Shown: positions 41,186 to 49,599 of the stretch, in pieces | Layout of the letters: each line of letters opens with the position of its first letter | Position numbering within the stretch: the first letter of the stretch is position 1 | NCBI RefSeq assembly: GCF_030160395.1 | Contig: NZ_BSOG01000002.1 | Coordinates: forward strand, 883,280-947,279 | Direction: 5' to 3' | Length of the DNA stretch: 64,000 nt | From: Chitinimonas prasina | Lineage (GTDB): Bacteria; Pseudomonadota; Gammaproteobacteria; Burkholderiales; Chitinimonadaceae | Program-made: the position numbers and the translations under genes | Notes under the pieces: generated by a model | The model's input: only the letters and a program-made list of their open reading frames with translations | Told to the model about the DNA's origin: nothing | Database searches by the model: none

Positions 41186-43258
41186 ATGAGCTCCCCGAAC
41201 ACCGGCACTACCTCCCCCTGGCATCGCGGTGAACGGGCGATCCATCAGCAAATGGGCACTGCCGCCCAGATGGAGGCTTTTGGCAGGCGGGTCATCCGCG
41301 ACTACATGCCGGATCAGCACCGCACCTTCTATGAGCAATTGCCCTTTATTGTGGCGGGTGGCGTTGATGAGCAAGGTTACCCTTGGGCCAGCATCCTGGA
41401 GGGAAACCCAGGCTTCATGCACTCACCCGAACCGCGTCAGTTGTTGATTCGCGCCAAGCCTGCAACTGGCGATCCATTGCTTGAGTGTCTGCAGGATGGC
41501 GCTGCCGTCGGACTACTGGGTATCGAGCTGCATACGCGTCGCCGCAACCGCATGAATGGGCAGATCCACCTGCAGCAGGATGGTGATATCGCGGTTCAAG
41601 TTGGCCACTCCTTCGGCAACTGCCCGCAATATATCCAAAACCGTGAGTTCTCCTTTTCTCAGCCACCTGGGCAAGCTTATAGCGGCGCCGTCGAGCAGTT
41701 GAGCGGGCTCGATGCAGCGGCGAGGGAAGCCATTGTCGCTGCCGACACTTTCTTTGTTGCCAGTTACTTTCCCGGCGACGCTGACAATCCCGGCCCCCAG
41801 GTCGATGTATCGCACCGTGGCGGTAAACCAGGTTTTGTCCTGGTCGATGGTGACACGCTCACGATTCCCGACTTTGCCGGCAATATGCACTTCAATACGT
41901 TAGGCAACCTGCTGGTTCACCCCAAGGCGGGGCTGGTATTCATCGACTTCGCCAGCGGCGATATGCTGCAATTGAGCGGTAGTACCGAAATCCAGTTTGC
42001 TGGCGAGGACATTGCCGCCTTTCAGGGGGCCGAGCGCCTGTGGCGCTTTCAGGTCGAACGAGTTGTACGACGCCGCGCCGTACTGGCCTTGCGTTGGCAA
42101 CTCAGGGACTTCTCACCTAACTCTTTGATGACCGGCTCCTGGGAACAGGCTGCTGCCAGGCGAGCTGCGGCGGCACTGCAGAACGCTTGGCGACCGTTCC
42201 GCATCGAGCGGATCGTTGAGGAGAGTTCGGCGGTGCGCTCGTTCTATCTAAGCCCGACCGATGGCGTGGGTCTGGCCGCCTTCCGTGCGGGGCAGCATCT
42301 GCCGATACGCCTGTCCCTGCCGGGACAGGAAAAACCGGTAATCCGTACATACACCTTGTCACTCGGGCCGTCCGATGGTGTCTACCGTATTAGCGTCAAG
42401 CGCGGCAGTACCGTTTCAGCGCATCTACACGACACTCTCCGGGTCGGCGACCTGATCGAGGCCCGCGCCCCGCAAGGTGACTTTGTGGTCGATGCAGCCG
42501 AGCGGCGTCCGCTGGTGCTTCTGGCCGGTGGTATCGGCATTACGCCCATGCTGGCGATGCTGCATCATGTCATCTTCGAGGGGCTACGCACCCGCCGGAT
42601 ACGGCCGACTTACCTGTTTTATGCCACCCGCACGGTTAGCGAGCGGGCGTTCGATGCTGAAATCGACGACTTGCTCCGCCGTGCCGGCAATGCCGTGCAG
42701 GTCGTGCGTCTGAGCAGTCAACCCGAAGGCGACCGCGTACATGGTCACGATTACGAAGTTGCGGGCCACCTTGATCTGGCCTTGCTCAAATCGGCTCTGC
42801 CGCTGGATGACTACGACTTTTACCTTTGTGGCCCTGCACCGTTCATGCAAAGCCTGTATGACGGCCTGCGTGATCTGCGGATTGCAGATGACCGTATTCA
42901 TGCCGAAGCCTTCGGTCCGGCAGCTTTGGCGCGGCGGCCGGATAACGCGCCTGCGGTGCCAGCACTGGCGCCTGTCGCCGATCACGACGTCAAGGTACTG
43001 TTCGCCGAATCAGGCAAGGAGGCGCGCTGGCAGGCCGGCGGCACCAGCCTGCTCGAACTGGCCGAGGAACGCGGCTTGACACCGGAATTCAGCTGCCGCG
43101 GGGGTAGTTGCGGTACCTGCAAGGTGTCGCTATTGGAGGGTGCCGTTACCTATCCTCAATGGCCCGCATTTCCATTGGCCGAGGGTGAGGTCTTGCCGTG
43201 CTGCGCCGTACCCGCCCGTAGCAGCGAGCAGGCTGCCCGCATTGTCTTAAAGCTCTGA
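41186..43258 (+). CDS. Fusion of PPOX-type flavin domain, ferredoxin reductase and 2Fe-2S ferredoxin
   Basis: This 690-residue redox protein has an N-terminal pyridoxamine-phosphate-oxidase-like split barrel (about 40-330; GNMHFNTLGNLLVHPKAGLVFIDF). A ferredoxin-NADP reductase module follows (about 340-590), with an FAD site near IRTYTLSLGPSDGVYRISVKRG and an NAD(P) site near LLAGGIGITPMLAMLHH and FYLCGPAPFMQ. The C-terminal plant-type 2Fe-2S ferredoxin (about 605-690) has CRGGSCGTC and a later Cys. Electrons probably pass from NAD(P)H through FAD and the cluster to an acceptor at the N-domain. TAAGGAAAAACC precedes the ATG. The substrate is unknown. Confidence 0.9.
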   Translation: MSSPNTGTTSPWHRGERAIHQQMGTAAQMEAFGRRVIRDYMPDQHRTFYEQLPFIVAGGVDEQGYPWASILEGNPGFMHSPEPRQLLIRAKPATGDPLLECLQDGAAVGLLGIELHTRRRNRMNGQIHLQQDGDIAVQVGHSFGNCPQYIQNREFSFSQPPGQAYSGAVEQLSGLDAAAREAIVAADTFFVASYFPGDADNPGPQVDVSHRGGKPGFVLVDGDTLTIPDFAGNMHFNTLGNLLVHPKAGLVFIDFASGDMLQLSGSTEIQFAGEDIAAFQGAERLWRFQVERVVRRRAVLALRWQLRDFSPNSLMTGSWEQAAARRAAAALQNAWRPFRIERIVEESSAVRSFYLSPTDGVGLAAFRAGQHLPIRLSLPGQEKPVIRTYTLSLGPSDGVYRISVKRGSTVSAHLHDTLRVGDLIEARAPQGDFVVDAAERRPLVLLAGGIGITPMLAMLHHVIFEGLRTRRIRPTYLFYATRTVSERAFDAEIDDLLRRAGNAVQVVRLSSQPEGDRVHGHDYEVAGHLDLALLKSALPLDDYDFYLCGPAPFMQSLYDGLRDLRIADDRIHAEAFGPAALARRPDNAPAVPALAPVADHDVKVLFAESGKEARWQAGGTSLLELAEERGLTPEFSCRGGSCGTCKVSLLEGAVTYPQWPAFPLAEGEVLPCCAVPARSSEQAARIVLKL

Positions 43259-43285
43259 ACCCGCCGGCTAAGCATTTACTCACAC

Positions 43286-44185
43286 TCAGTTCAGGTGCTT
43301 GTCGGCGCGCAGGCGATCTACCATGAGGTCGATGAAACTGCGCACCTTGGCCGAACCATACTTGCTCTCGCGGTGCACGATGTGTATGGGCAAAGGTGCG
43401 TTCTCATATTCGGATAACACGATCTTGAGTTCACCCTTCGCCAGGTGCGGAGCTATCTGATACGACATAAGGCGGGTAATACCTAGCCCACTGCGCGCGG
43501 CCTCGATCGCAGCATCATTGCTGGTCACCGTAAGCCGCGGCTTCAGCTTGATATTGGCGGGATCGGATTCCGGTCCGAACTTCCACTCCACCGCTGGCGA
43601 CACCCCGGTCGCCGCAATGACAGTCCGGTCGCGCAATACCTGCGGAGTTTGCGGAATGCCGTGCCGTTCCAGGTACTCAGGCGAGGCGCACAGCACGCGC
43701 CGAACCTGGCCTACCTTGATGGCGCGCATGCTGGAGTCAGGCAAGGGGCCAATGCGTATCGCCACATCCACGCCCTCCTCCAGCATATTCACTACCCGAT
43801 CCAGAAATAGCGCCGACACATCAGCCTCTGGATAGCGGTTCAGGTAATCGACGATGCCCGGCATGACAAACATCTTGCCGAACAATACCGGTGCCGTCAC
43901 CGTGAGATGGCCGCGTGGCGCCGCATTGATGCCCGCTGCCGCCTCGTCGGCTTCATCCACCTCACCGAGGATACGGCGGGCATCGTCAAGATAGCGCTGG
44001 CCCGCCTCAGTCACACGCACATAGCGAGTCGTGCGTTGCAACAGCTTGACGCCCAAACGGGCTTCCAAGGCCGAGATGGCACGCGTCACAGCCGGTGGCG
44101 ACATACCCAGTCGCCTTGCACCACCTGCAAAACTCTCTTCCTCGCCCACCGCTACGAACACCGTCATCAGGTGCAGTCTGTCCAT
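43286..44185 (-). CDS. LysR-family transcriptional regulator
   Basis: This 299-residue regulator of the CrgA/AaeR-like group has an HTH (EESFAGGARRLGMSPPAVTRAISALEARLGVKLLQRTTR) and an effector domain with LTVTAPVLFGKMFVMPGI and a C-terminal IVHRESKYGSAKVRSFIDLMVDRLR. It is divergent from the second AhpD-like gene, whose expression it probably controls. It is not closely similar to the other two LysR proteins in the window. It converges on the flavin-ferredoxin fusion gene. Confidence 0.92.
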   Translation of the reverse strand: MDRLHLMTVFVAVGEEESFAGGARRLGMSPPAVTRAISALEARLGVKLLQRTTRYVRVTEAGQRYLDDARRILGEVDEADEAAAGINAAPRGHLTVTAPVLFGKMFVMPGIVDYLNRYPEADVSALFLDRVVNMLEEGVDVAIRIGPLPDSSMRAIKVGQVRRVLCASPEYLERHGIPQTPQVLRDRTVIAATGVSPAVEWKFGPESDPANIKLKPRLTVTSNDAAIEAARSGLGITRLMSYQIAPHLAKGELKIVLSEYENAPLPIHIVHRESKYGSAKVRSFIDLMVDRLRADKHLN

Positions 44186-44191
44186 ATATTC

Positions 44192-44208
44192 ATTCCTATT
44201 AATGGAAT
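44192..44208. promoter_or_regulatory. Dyad operator candidate for the divergent LysR
   Basis: ATTCC-TATTAAT-GGAAT is a perfect 5-bp dyad with a 7-nt AT-rich spacer, 7 nt ahead of the LysR start in the divergent region. Size and place fit a LysR autoregulatory site. Confidence 0.45.
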
Positions 44209-44228
44209 AATCTATTGCATTCTACACC

Positions 44229-44276
44229 CATTCTTCTATTCGATGATCTTTGGCAAAGTGTCATCACTCGCAACGC
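44229..44276 (+). promoter_or_regulatory. Conserved upstream block, copy 2 (AhpD-like gene)
   Basis: CATTCTTC, 15 nt, GGCAAAGT, then TCACT and GCAAC, in the same order and spacing as at 39546. It ends 43 nt before the ATG of the paralogous gene. A weaker version (ATTCTTC...TCAAAGTG) lies ahead of the glutaredoxin gene near 46549. Confidence 0.5.
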
Positions 44277-44319
44277 ACTGGGCGCTGCGAACCGCAAGCC
44301 ACCCAACCAAGGAACCAAC

Positions 44320-44859
44320 ATGAGCCGTATCAGCATCCCTACCGTCGAACAATCTGTTGAAGCAAGCAAGCCACTTCTGGCCGCCGTGAAGCAACAACTC
44401 GGCGTTGTCCCCAACCTGATGAAACTGATCGGCCATAGCCCCGCCGCATTGGAAGGCTATCTGTCGCTCAATGCCGCATTGAACAAGGGCAAGCTGGACG
44501 CCGCTTTGCGTGAGCGTATCGCCCTGACAGTAGCCGAGTACAACGGCTGCGACTACTGCCTGTCGGCGCATACCTACCTGGGCCTGAATGTCGCCAAGCT
44601 CAGCGAAGCCGAAATCGCCGCCGCCCGTGACCACCACAGCAGCGATGCCAAAACTGCCGTTGCCCTGCGCTTTGCCCATCGGGTTGCTGCTGAACGCGGC
44701 CGCGTCAGTGATGCCGATTTGGCGGCACTGCGCCAAGCCGGTTTCGATGAGGCCGAGGTAGTGGAAATCGTTCTGGTCGTTGCCCTGAATGTGCTGACCA
44801 ATTACGTCAACAACGTCGCCCAGACCGATATCGACTTCCCCAAGGTTTCGGCCAAGTAA
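44320..44859 (+). CDS. AhpD-like alkylhydroperoxidase (carboxymuconolactone decarboxylase family)
   Basis: This 179-residue CMD-fold protein has the full AhpD motif E-x11-C-x2-C-x3-H: Glu65, Cys77, Cys80, His84 in RERIALTVAEYNGCDYCLSAH. It probably reduces peroxides or acts in thiol redox relay. It is paralogous to the 39632 gene, with shared PNL, SPAAL and DIDFP motifs. AAGGAACCAAC precedes the ATG at 44320; the longer frame to 44215 runs through the promoter block. It is divergent from a LysR gene and followed 42 nt later by a secreted protein gene. Confidence 0.92.
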   Translation: MSRISIPTVEQSVEASKPLLAAVKQQLGVVPNLMKLIGHSPAALEGYLSLNAALNKGKLDAALRERIALTVAEYNGCDYCLSAHTYLGLNVAKLSEAEIAAARDHHSSDAKTAVALRFAHRVAAERGRVSDADLAALRQAGFDEAEVVEIVLVVALNVLTNYVNNVAQTDIDFPKVSAK

Positions 44860-44901
44860 GCCTGTTCACTAACCACCAACCCCACTCACTTAGGAAACAA
44901 C

Positions 44902-45276
44902 ATGAAAATCTCCCGCCCCCAAGTTATTGCCCAACTGGTACTCGCTGCCACCATGTTCATCCCGGCCTTTGCCGCATCGCCCATGACCAAGGACGGTGTC
45001 ACCACCATCCACCTGACGGAGTACAACGGCTACTTCGCTGCGCAGGAAACCCTGACTGACCTCAAGCCCGGTGAGTACGATTTTGTCGTCACCAACAAGG
45101 CGGGCAAGTTTGTCGGTTTCAATGTACAGGATCAAAAGACCCATGAGCTGCTGGGTGGTTTTGGCCTGAACCCCAACGAAACCAAGACGGCCCGTGTCAC
45201 TGTTACGGCTAATGGTTTCCGCTACCGCTGCCCCATCAATGTCACCCCCTGGTACGACGTGGACATGACCAAGTAA
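44902..45276 (+). CDS. Small exported protein, possibly cupredoxin-like fold
   Basis: This 124-residue protein has a signal peptide (KISRPQVIAQLVLAATMFIPAFAAS). The mature part of about 98 residues is beta-rich (YFAAQETLTDLKPGEYDFVVTNKAGK, then VTANGFRYRCPINVTPWYDV). DLKPGEYDFVVTN resembles cupredoxin-like scaffolds, but the usual copper ligand set is not visible, so metal binding is unsupported. TTAGGAAACAAC precedes the ATG. It is probably co-transcribed with the AhpD-like gene. Confidence 0.72.
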   Translation: MKISRPQVIAQLVLAATMFIPAFAASPMTKDGVTTIHLTEYNGYFAAQETLTDLKPGEYDFVVTNKAGKFVGFNVQDQKTHELLGGFGLNPNETKTARVTVTANGFRYRCPINVTPWYDVDMTK

Positions 45277-45284
45277 TCCTTCCC

Positions 45285-45318
45285 ACCCTGCCTGCAGCTG
45301 CATTACCTAAGGCAGGGT
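45285..45318 (+). terminator. Hairpin after the exported-protein gene
   Basis: A 9-bp stem (ACCCTGCCT with AGGCAGGGT) and a 16-nt loop containing GCAGCTGC begin 8 nt past the stop codon. There is no clear U-run, so it is a likely but imperfect terminator. Confidence 0.55.
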
Positions 45319-45435
45319 CACTGCCGCTACGGCTGGCAAGCCAGCCCTGCGGTAAAACTGACGATGGCGCTGGAATGGCCACATTGACGAGGCGCTTCAT
45401 GCGCCTCGTACTCTTCTTGCCTGGCTGTTGACACT

Positions 45436-45488
45436 CTGAGCCAGTTCACACGCTTTTCGCGCCCTGGTGTAAATCGTGAGCCGGCTAT
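45436..45488. repeat. Dispersed imperfect palindrome, copy C
   Basis: GAGCCAGTTCACACGC and AAATCGTGAGCCGGCT form the arms, with a centre near TTTTCGCGCCC. It resembles copies A, B and D. It lies in the 316-nt gap between the exported-protein gene and the HD-GYP gene, which otherwise shows only the hairpin at 45285. Confidence 0.5.
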
Positions 45489-45592
45489 CGGTACCGGCCG
45501 GCAGGCAACTCAAGCGCACAGCCAAACACTGAACTATCGTGTTGGTGTGAAAACCCCGGTTTTCCTCCATCCACTTTTTATCGGCACCCACC

Positions 45593-46459
45593 ATGTCTAA
45601 TTCCCCTATTGACCTCCATCAGACGCCACCCAATCAGGGCCTGCTTCGCAGTTTGATGCTGATGGCCTGGATGGTTGAAGCACGCGACCCCTACACAGGT
45701 GGCCATCTGTGGCGCGTGGCGCGCATGGCCGAGGAAATGGGACGGTCATTGGGCATGCCGGACAAGGAAGTGAGGCGTATTGCCCTTGCCGGGTTCCTGC
45801 ACGACATTGGCAAAATTGGTATTCCCGATGCTGTGCTGCGCAAACCAGGTAAGCTGGACGACGATGAATACGCGGTCATCAAGGCCCACCCAGCCATAGG
45901 CCAGCGCATTCTGGCCGAGCATCCGCTGGCACATCTGGTCATGGACGTCGTCTTCCACCATCACGAAACACCAGATGGCCGCGGCTACCCAGTGGGTCTG
46001 GTTGGCACAGCCATTCCACTGGACGCGCGGCTGGTTGGCATTTGCGACGCCTTCGATGCCATGACCAGCACACGCCCCTATCGCAAAGGCATGCCTGTCG
46101 CCAACGCACTGGAGATTATCAGCGGTGCCTTGGGCAGGCAGTTTGACAGCGAACTGGCGAGCCACTTTGTGGCATTGGGTCAGTCTGGCGCCTTTGACCA
46201 TATCGTCGGCCATACCGACGAGGGAATTCCACTAGGTGTTTGCGTCAGCTGCGGTCCAGTGATCCAACGCTATCGAGCCACTCAGCCTGGAGAACATGCC
46301 GATTGCCCGGCCTGCAATGCGCGCTATGAGTGGCAGCAGACAGGCAGTGGGCTGCATGCAGCCCATGTGGGTAAAACCCATGGCAACCTGAGCCTACCTT
46401 TACCCGATACCAGTCTGCTACAGACCTTGCTGAGCGAGTGGGCACCTTTGCTGACATAA
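45593..46459 (+). CDS. HD-GYP cyclic-di-GMP phosphodiesterase with C-terminal Cys4 ribbon
   Basis: This 288-residue protein hydrolyses c-di-GMP. The HD-GYP domain (about 18-195) shows HDIGKIGIP (70-78), HHETPDGRGYP (123-133) and ICDAFDAMTSTRPYR. After it comes a short region with Cys217, Cys220, Cys238 and Cys241 in a C-x2-C...C-x2-C pattern, probably a zinc ribbon. There is no receiver or membrane sensor domain. The ribbon may sense redox state or bind a partner, which is inference. The ATG at 45593 has no obvious ribosome site. Confidence 0.88.
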   Translation: MSNSPIDLHQTPPNQGLLRSLMLMAWMVEARDPYTGGHLWRVARMAEEMGRSLGMPDKEVRRIALAGFLHDIGKIGIPDAVLRKPGKLDDDEYAVIKAHPAIGQRILAEHPLAHLVMDVVFHHHETPDGRGYPVGLVGTAIPLDARLVGICDAFDAMTSTRPYRKGMPVANALEIISGALGRQFDSELASHFVALGQSGAFDHIVGHTDEGIPLGVCVSCGPVIQRYRATQPGEHADCPACNARYEWQQTGSGLHAAHVGKTHGNLSLPLPDTSLLQTLLSEWAPLLT

Positions 46460-46618
46460 AGTGCCGGTCACGGCGGCGACCCCTGGCATACGAACAAAGC
46501 CCAATTATTCCACTTTTCGCAACAATCACTTCCCCATAGTGAGGATTCTATTCTTCCTGCAAAACGGTCAAAGTGATGCCTGTTCGCTACTCGATCACCC
46601 ACAACCAAAGGAAGCGCC

Positions 46619-46876
46619 ATGACCGATATCACTATGTTCCACACCTCCACCTGCCCCTATTGCGTACAGGCTGAACGCTTGTTGGGCCGCAAGGGCATCA
46701 CCGCATTAAACAAGGTCAACATTGAACAGTCGCCCACCTTGCGTGACGAGATGATCGCCCGCAGTGGCCGGCGCACAGTCCCGCAAATCTTCATTGATGG
46801 TGAGCACATAGGCGGGTTTGATGACTTGGTTCGACTAGATCAGGGCGGCGCTCTCGATCCTCTGCTGGGTCTATGA
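46619..46876 (+). CDS. grxC: Glutaredoxin (GrxC-like)
   Basis: This 85-residue dithiol glutaredoxin has the active site CPYC, cis-Pro in RTVPQIFIDGEHIGGFDDL, and a full-length thioredoxin fold. It reduces disulfides and glutathionylated proteins with glutathione. AAAGGAAGCGCC precedes the ATG. It stands beside redox genes, and a weak match to the CATTCTTC...CAAAGT block lies upstream. A palindromic repeat begins directly after its stop. Confidence 0.92.
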   Translation: MTDITMFHTSTCPYCVQAERLLGRKGITALNKVNIEQSPTLRDEMIARSGRRTVPQIFIDGEHIGGFDDLVRLDQGGALDPLLGL

Positions 46877-46924
46877 ACCGGTTCAATGTCTTTCCGCCTC
46901 GTCGAAAAGCGTTGAACTGGCTCC
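46877..46924. repeat. Dispersed imperfect palindrome, copy D
   Basis: Its reverse strand starts GAGCCAGTTCAACGCTTTTC, matching copy C over the first arm, and the other arm is CCGGTTCAATG. It abuts the glutaredoxin stop codon. This is the most degenerate member of the family. Confidence 0.45.
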
Positions 46925-46980
46925 GCATGCATAGCAGCCGACCAGTTGCAGCAAACCACCCCTAAATACGGTAAATCATC

Positions 46981-47463
46981 ATGACAGACCAACACAGTAC
47001 TAGCCGCCCTCCCCTGCCACCTTTCGACCACGACAGCGCACTGGCCAAAGTCAGGGCCGCTGAAGACGGCTGGAACGGGCGTGATCCTGCCAAGGTTGCG
47101 CTGGCCTACACAGCAGACAGCCGTTGGCGCAATCGCAACGAATTCCTGAGCGGTAGAGAAGAAATTGAAGCATTCCTGCACCGAAAATGGCAACGCGAAC
47201 ACGACTACCGACTAATCAAGGAGCTATGGGCCTATAGCGGCAACCGAATCGCCGTCCGTTTTGCCTACGAATGGCATGACGACACAGGTCAGTGGTTCCG
47301 CTCTTACGGTAACGAGAACTGGGAATTCGATGCACAAGGCCTGATGGCAGTGCGCCACGCCAGCATCAACGACTTAACTATAGGTGAAACCGAGCGGCTG
47401 TTTCACTGGCCGATAGGCAAACGGCCGGAAGATCACCCAGGCCTAAGCCAACTGGGTCTGTAA
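46981..47463 (+). CDS. DUF1348-family NTF2-like protein
   Basis: This 160-residue protein has the family pattern [55 protein letters not shown], then [23 protein letters not shown]. The fold is a SnoaL/NTF2-like barrel, and the biochemical role is unknown. It commonly occurs in stress or detoxification neighbourhoods, as here after glutaredoxin. Confidence 0.88.
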   Translation: MTDQHSTSRPPLPPFDHDSALAKVRAAEDGWNGRDPAKVALAYTADSRWRNRNEFLSGREEIEAFLHRKWQREHDYRLIKELWAYSGNRIAVRFAYEWHDDTGQWFRSYGNENWEFDAQGLMAVRHASINDLTIGETERLFHWPIGKRPEDHPGLSQLGL

Positions 47464-47594
47464 TACAAAAAGGACTCCGCTGCAGACGCCCCGTCCTGAC
47501 TTTGCCGTCACTGCTCACCATGCCCAAGACAGACGGAGCGAGGGCACAGCCAGTGCCGTGCACGGCGCTGCACCGGGCGGGTACACTGGGTGCC

Positions 47595-48182
47595 ATGAAC
47601 TACCTCGCCCATATCTACCTTGCCCAGCACGACGATGAAGCCATGGTCGGCGCCTTGCTGGGGGATTTTGTCGGCTCGGACAAGCTCGATCATTACAGCC
47701 CCACGCTGCAGGCGGAAATCCGCCTGCATCGCAAAATAGACCGCTATACCGACAGCCATCCTGCCGTGCTGGCTGCCAAGCAGTGTTTCCCTGATGGTCG
47801 GCGCCGCTACGCCGGCATTTTGCTTGATGTCTATTACGACCATCTGCTGGCTCGCCAGTGGTCGCGCTACAGCGATACACCGCTGGATCAGTTCAACCAG
47901 CGCTTCTACGCCGCCCTGCAGTCCAGGCAAGACCAGTGGCCTAAGCGGCTGGGAGAGATCGCCCCGCACATGATGGCGCATGACTGGCTGGGTGCCTATC
48001 GCCAGCGCGAAAGCGTAGACCATGCCATACGCCGTATCGCCACGCGGCTTTCCCGCAATGGTGAGCGCCTGGTTGATTGCCTGGGTGACCTGCAATCACA
48101 TGAAGTGGCGCTGGCGCGGGGTTTCGATGTTTTCTTCCCCGAACTTATCGGCTACGTTCAGGCCGAGCGCCAAGGGCAGTAA
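47595..48182 (+). CDS. acpH: Acyl-carrier-protein phosphodiesterase
   Basis: This 195-residue enzyme removes phosphopantetheine from holo-ACP. The family signature is clear: MNYLAHIYLAQHDDEAMVGALLGDFV, the metal-binding HRKIDRYTDSHP and YYDHLLARQW. The ATG at 47595 matches the family start MNYLAH; the frame upstream to 47502 is not conserved. It stands alone between DUF1348 and a two-component system. Confidence 0.92.
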   Translation: MNYLAHIYLAQHDDEAMVGALLGDFVGSDKLDHYSPTLQAEIRLHRKIDRYTDSHPAVLAAKQCFPDGRRRYAGILLDVYYDHLLARQWSRYSDTPLDQFNQRFYAALQSRQDQWPKRLGEIAPHMMAHDWLGAYRQRESVDHAIRRIATRLSRNGERLVDCLGDLQSHEVALARGFDVFFPELIGYVQAERQGQ

Positions 48183-48327
48183 GCGGTCGCCGAGGTATCC
48201 GCGTCCGGTTTCGCACCGTTAGCCAGCCCTTCCGTCCCTGCCGGCCGGGTTTCATCCCAAGGCCAACACGGCGGCGCCACTTGCCCGCTATGCTGCACAC
48301 CATTCCTGCCACGTCGGACACGCCATC

Positions 48328-49599
48328 ATGCTCAGCAGCCTGCTCTTCACCTATCGCCTGATCCTCACCTGGGGTGCCTTCTTCTGGGTTGTCATTGTGC
48401 TCTGGAGCACCATCGCCCCGCCCGGCTATGGCGACCCACACTGGGTCTGGATGCTGGTCATTGGCCTGGTGATGAACTGCCTGGTGATCAGCGCCGCCTC
48501 GCACAAGCGCCGGGTACGGCTGATTGCGGGTAGGCTAGATGGCAGCACGCTGTCCAATCGGCAACGGCGCCAGATCGAGATACCCCTGCCGGCCAGCGAG
48601 GCCTTCGAACTAGTCGATGCAGCAATCCGGGAATTGCCGCGGGTCGAGGAAATCGAGAGCACCGCTGACAGCCTGCAGGTACGGGCCAAGGTGCAGCGTA
48701 TCGACCCCTATGGCAAGGGCCTGCCTGGCCGCATCCTGTTCGGTATGTTCCGCACCGGACGCAACCAGATATTGGCCACTGTGATGCCGGGCGAAGGCAC
48801 AGGCAGCGTGACGCTGATCTGCGAGCCTGAAGGCAGTGCCTGGGGTGACTGGTTCAAGATGGACGACGCCACCAATCTGGAGAATGCCGAAGCCATCGCC
48901 CGCGCTATCCGCCGCCGGGTAACCACGCTCCGCCAGCTTGAGCAGGAGCAGGCACGCCAAAGCGAGGTCGAAAAGGAGCTTACCCTTGCCAGGCTCAGCT
49001 TGTTGCAGGCGCAGGTGGAGCCGCATTTTCTCTACAACACCCTGACCAGCGCCCAGTACCTGACCCGCAGCAATCCGGCCTTGGCAGACGAGATGCTGGG
49101 CAATCTGATCGTGTATCTGCGCCGCTCCCTGCCCAGCACCGATCACGCCTTTGCCGGCCTGGGCAACGAGCTGGAACGGGCCCGTGCCTACCTCGATATC
49201 CTGCGAATACGCATGGGCGACAGGCTGAAGCTGCAGATCGAGGTACCCAACTCCCTGCTAGCGCTCCCCCTGCCTAGCATGATGCTGCAAACCCTGGTGG
49301 AGAATGCCATCAAGCATGGTCTGGAACCCAAGCCCGGCGGTGGCACCATCTGGATACTGGCCCGCGCCAGCGGCGGTCAGATCACATTGACGGTGGCAGA
49401 TGATGGCCAAGGCTTCAATGCAGAGAGCAGCGGCACCGGCATAGGCTTGAAGAACTTGCGCGAGCGCCTGCGCCTGGCCTATGGCAATCTCGCCTCGTTC
49501 AGCATCGTTGCCAACTTCCCGCAGGGCGTGGCTGCCACCCTCACGCTGCCTGGCAGCAGCCTACCCACACTGGCCCTGCAGGAGCAGCAGCATGCTTAG
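48328..49599 (+). CDS. LytS/YehU-type sensor histidine kinase
   Basis: This 423-residue protein has two N-terminal transmembrane helices (about 7-28 and 40-57), a cytoplasmic region of about 150 residues and a short coiled-coil. The His_kinase domain follows, with phospho-His in QAQVEPHFLYNTLTSAQYL (about 236) and ATPase motifs LQTLVENAIKHGLEP and GTGIGLKNLRERL. It is paired with the overlapping LytTR regulator. The stimulus is unknown; it lacks the 5TM or GAF sensor of LytS proper. Confidence 0.92.
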   Translation: MLSSLLFTYRLILTWGAFFWVVIVLWSTIAPPGYGDPHWVWMLVIGLVMNCLVISAASHKRRVRLIAGRLDGSTLSNRQRRQIEIPLPASEAFELVDAAIRELPRVEEIESTADSLQVRAKVQRIDPYGKGLPGRILFGMFRTGRNQILATVMPGEGTGSVTLICEPEGSAWGDWFKMDDATNLENAEAIARAIRRRVTTLRQLEQEQARQSEVEKELTLARLSLLQAQVEPHFLYNTLTSAQYLTRSNPALADEMLGNLIVYLRRSLPSTDHAFAGLGNELERARAYLDILRIRMGDRLKLQIEVPNSLLALPLPSMMLQTLVENAIKHGLEPKPGGGTIWILARASGGQITLTVADDGQGFNAESSGTGIGLKNLRERLRLAYGNLASFSIVANFPQGVAATLTLPGSSLPTLALQEQQHA

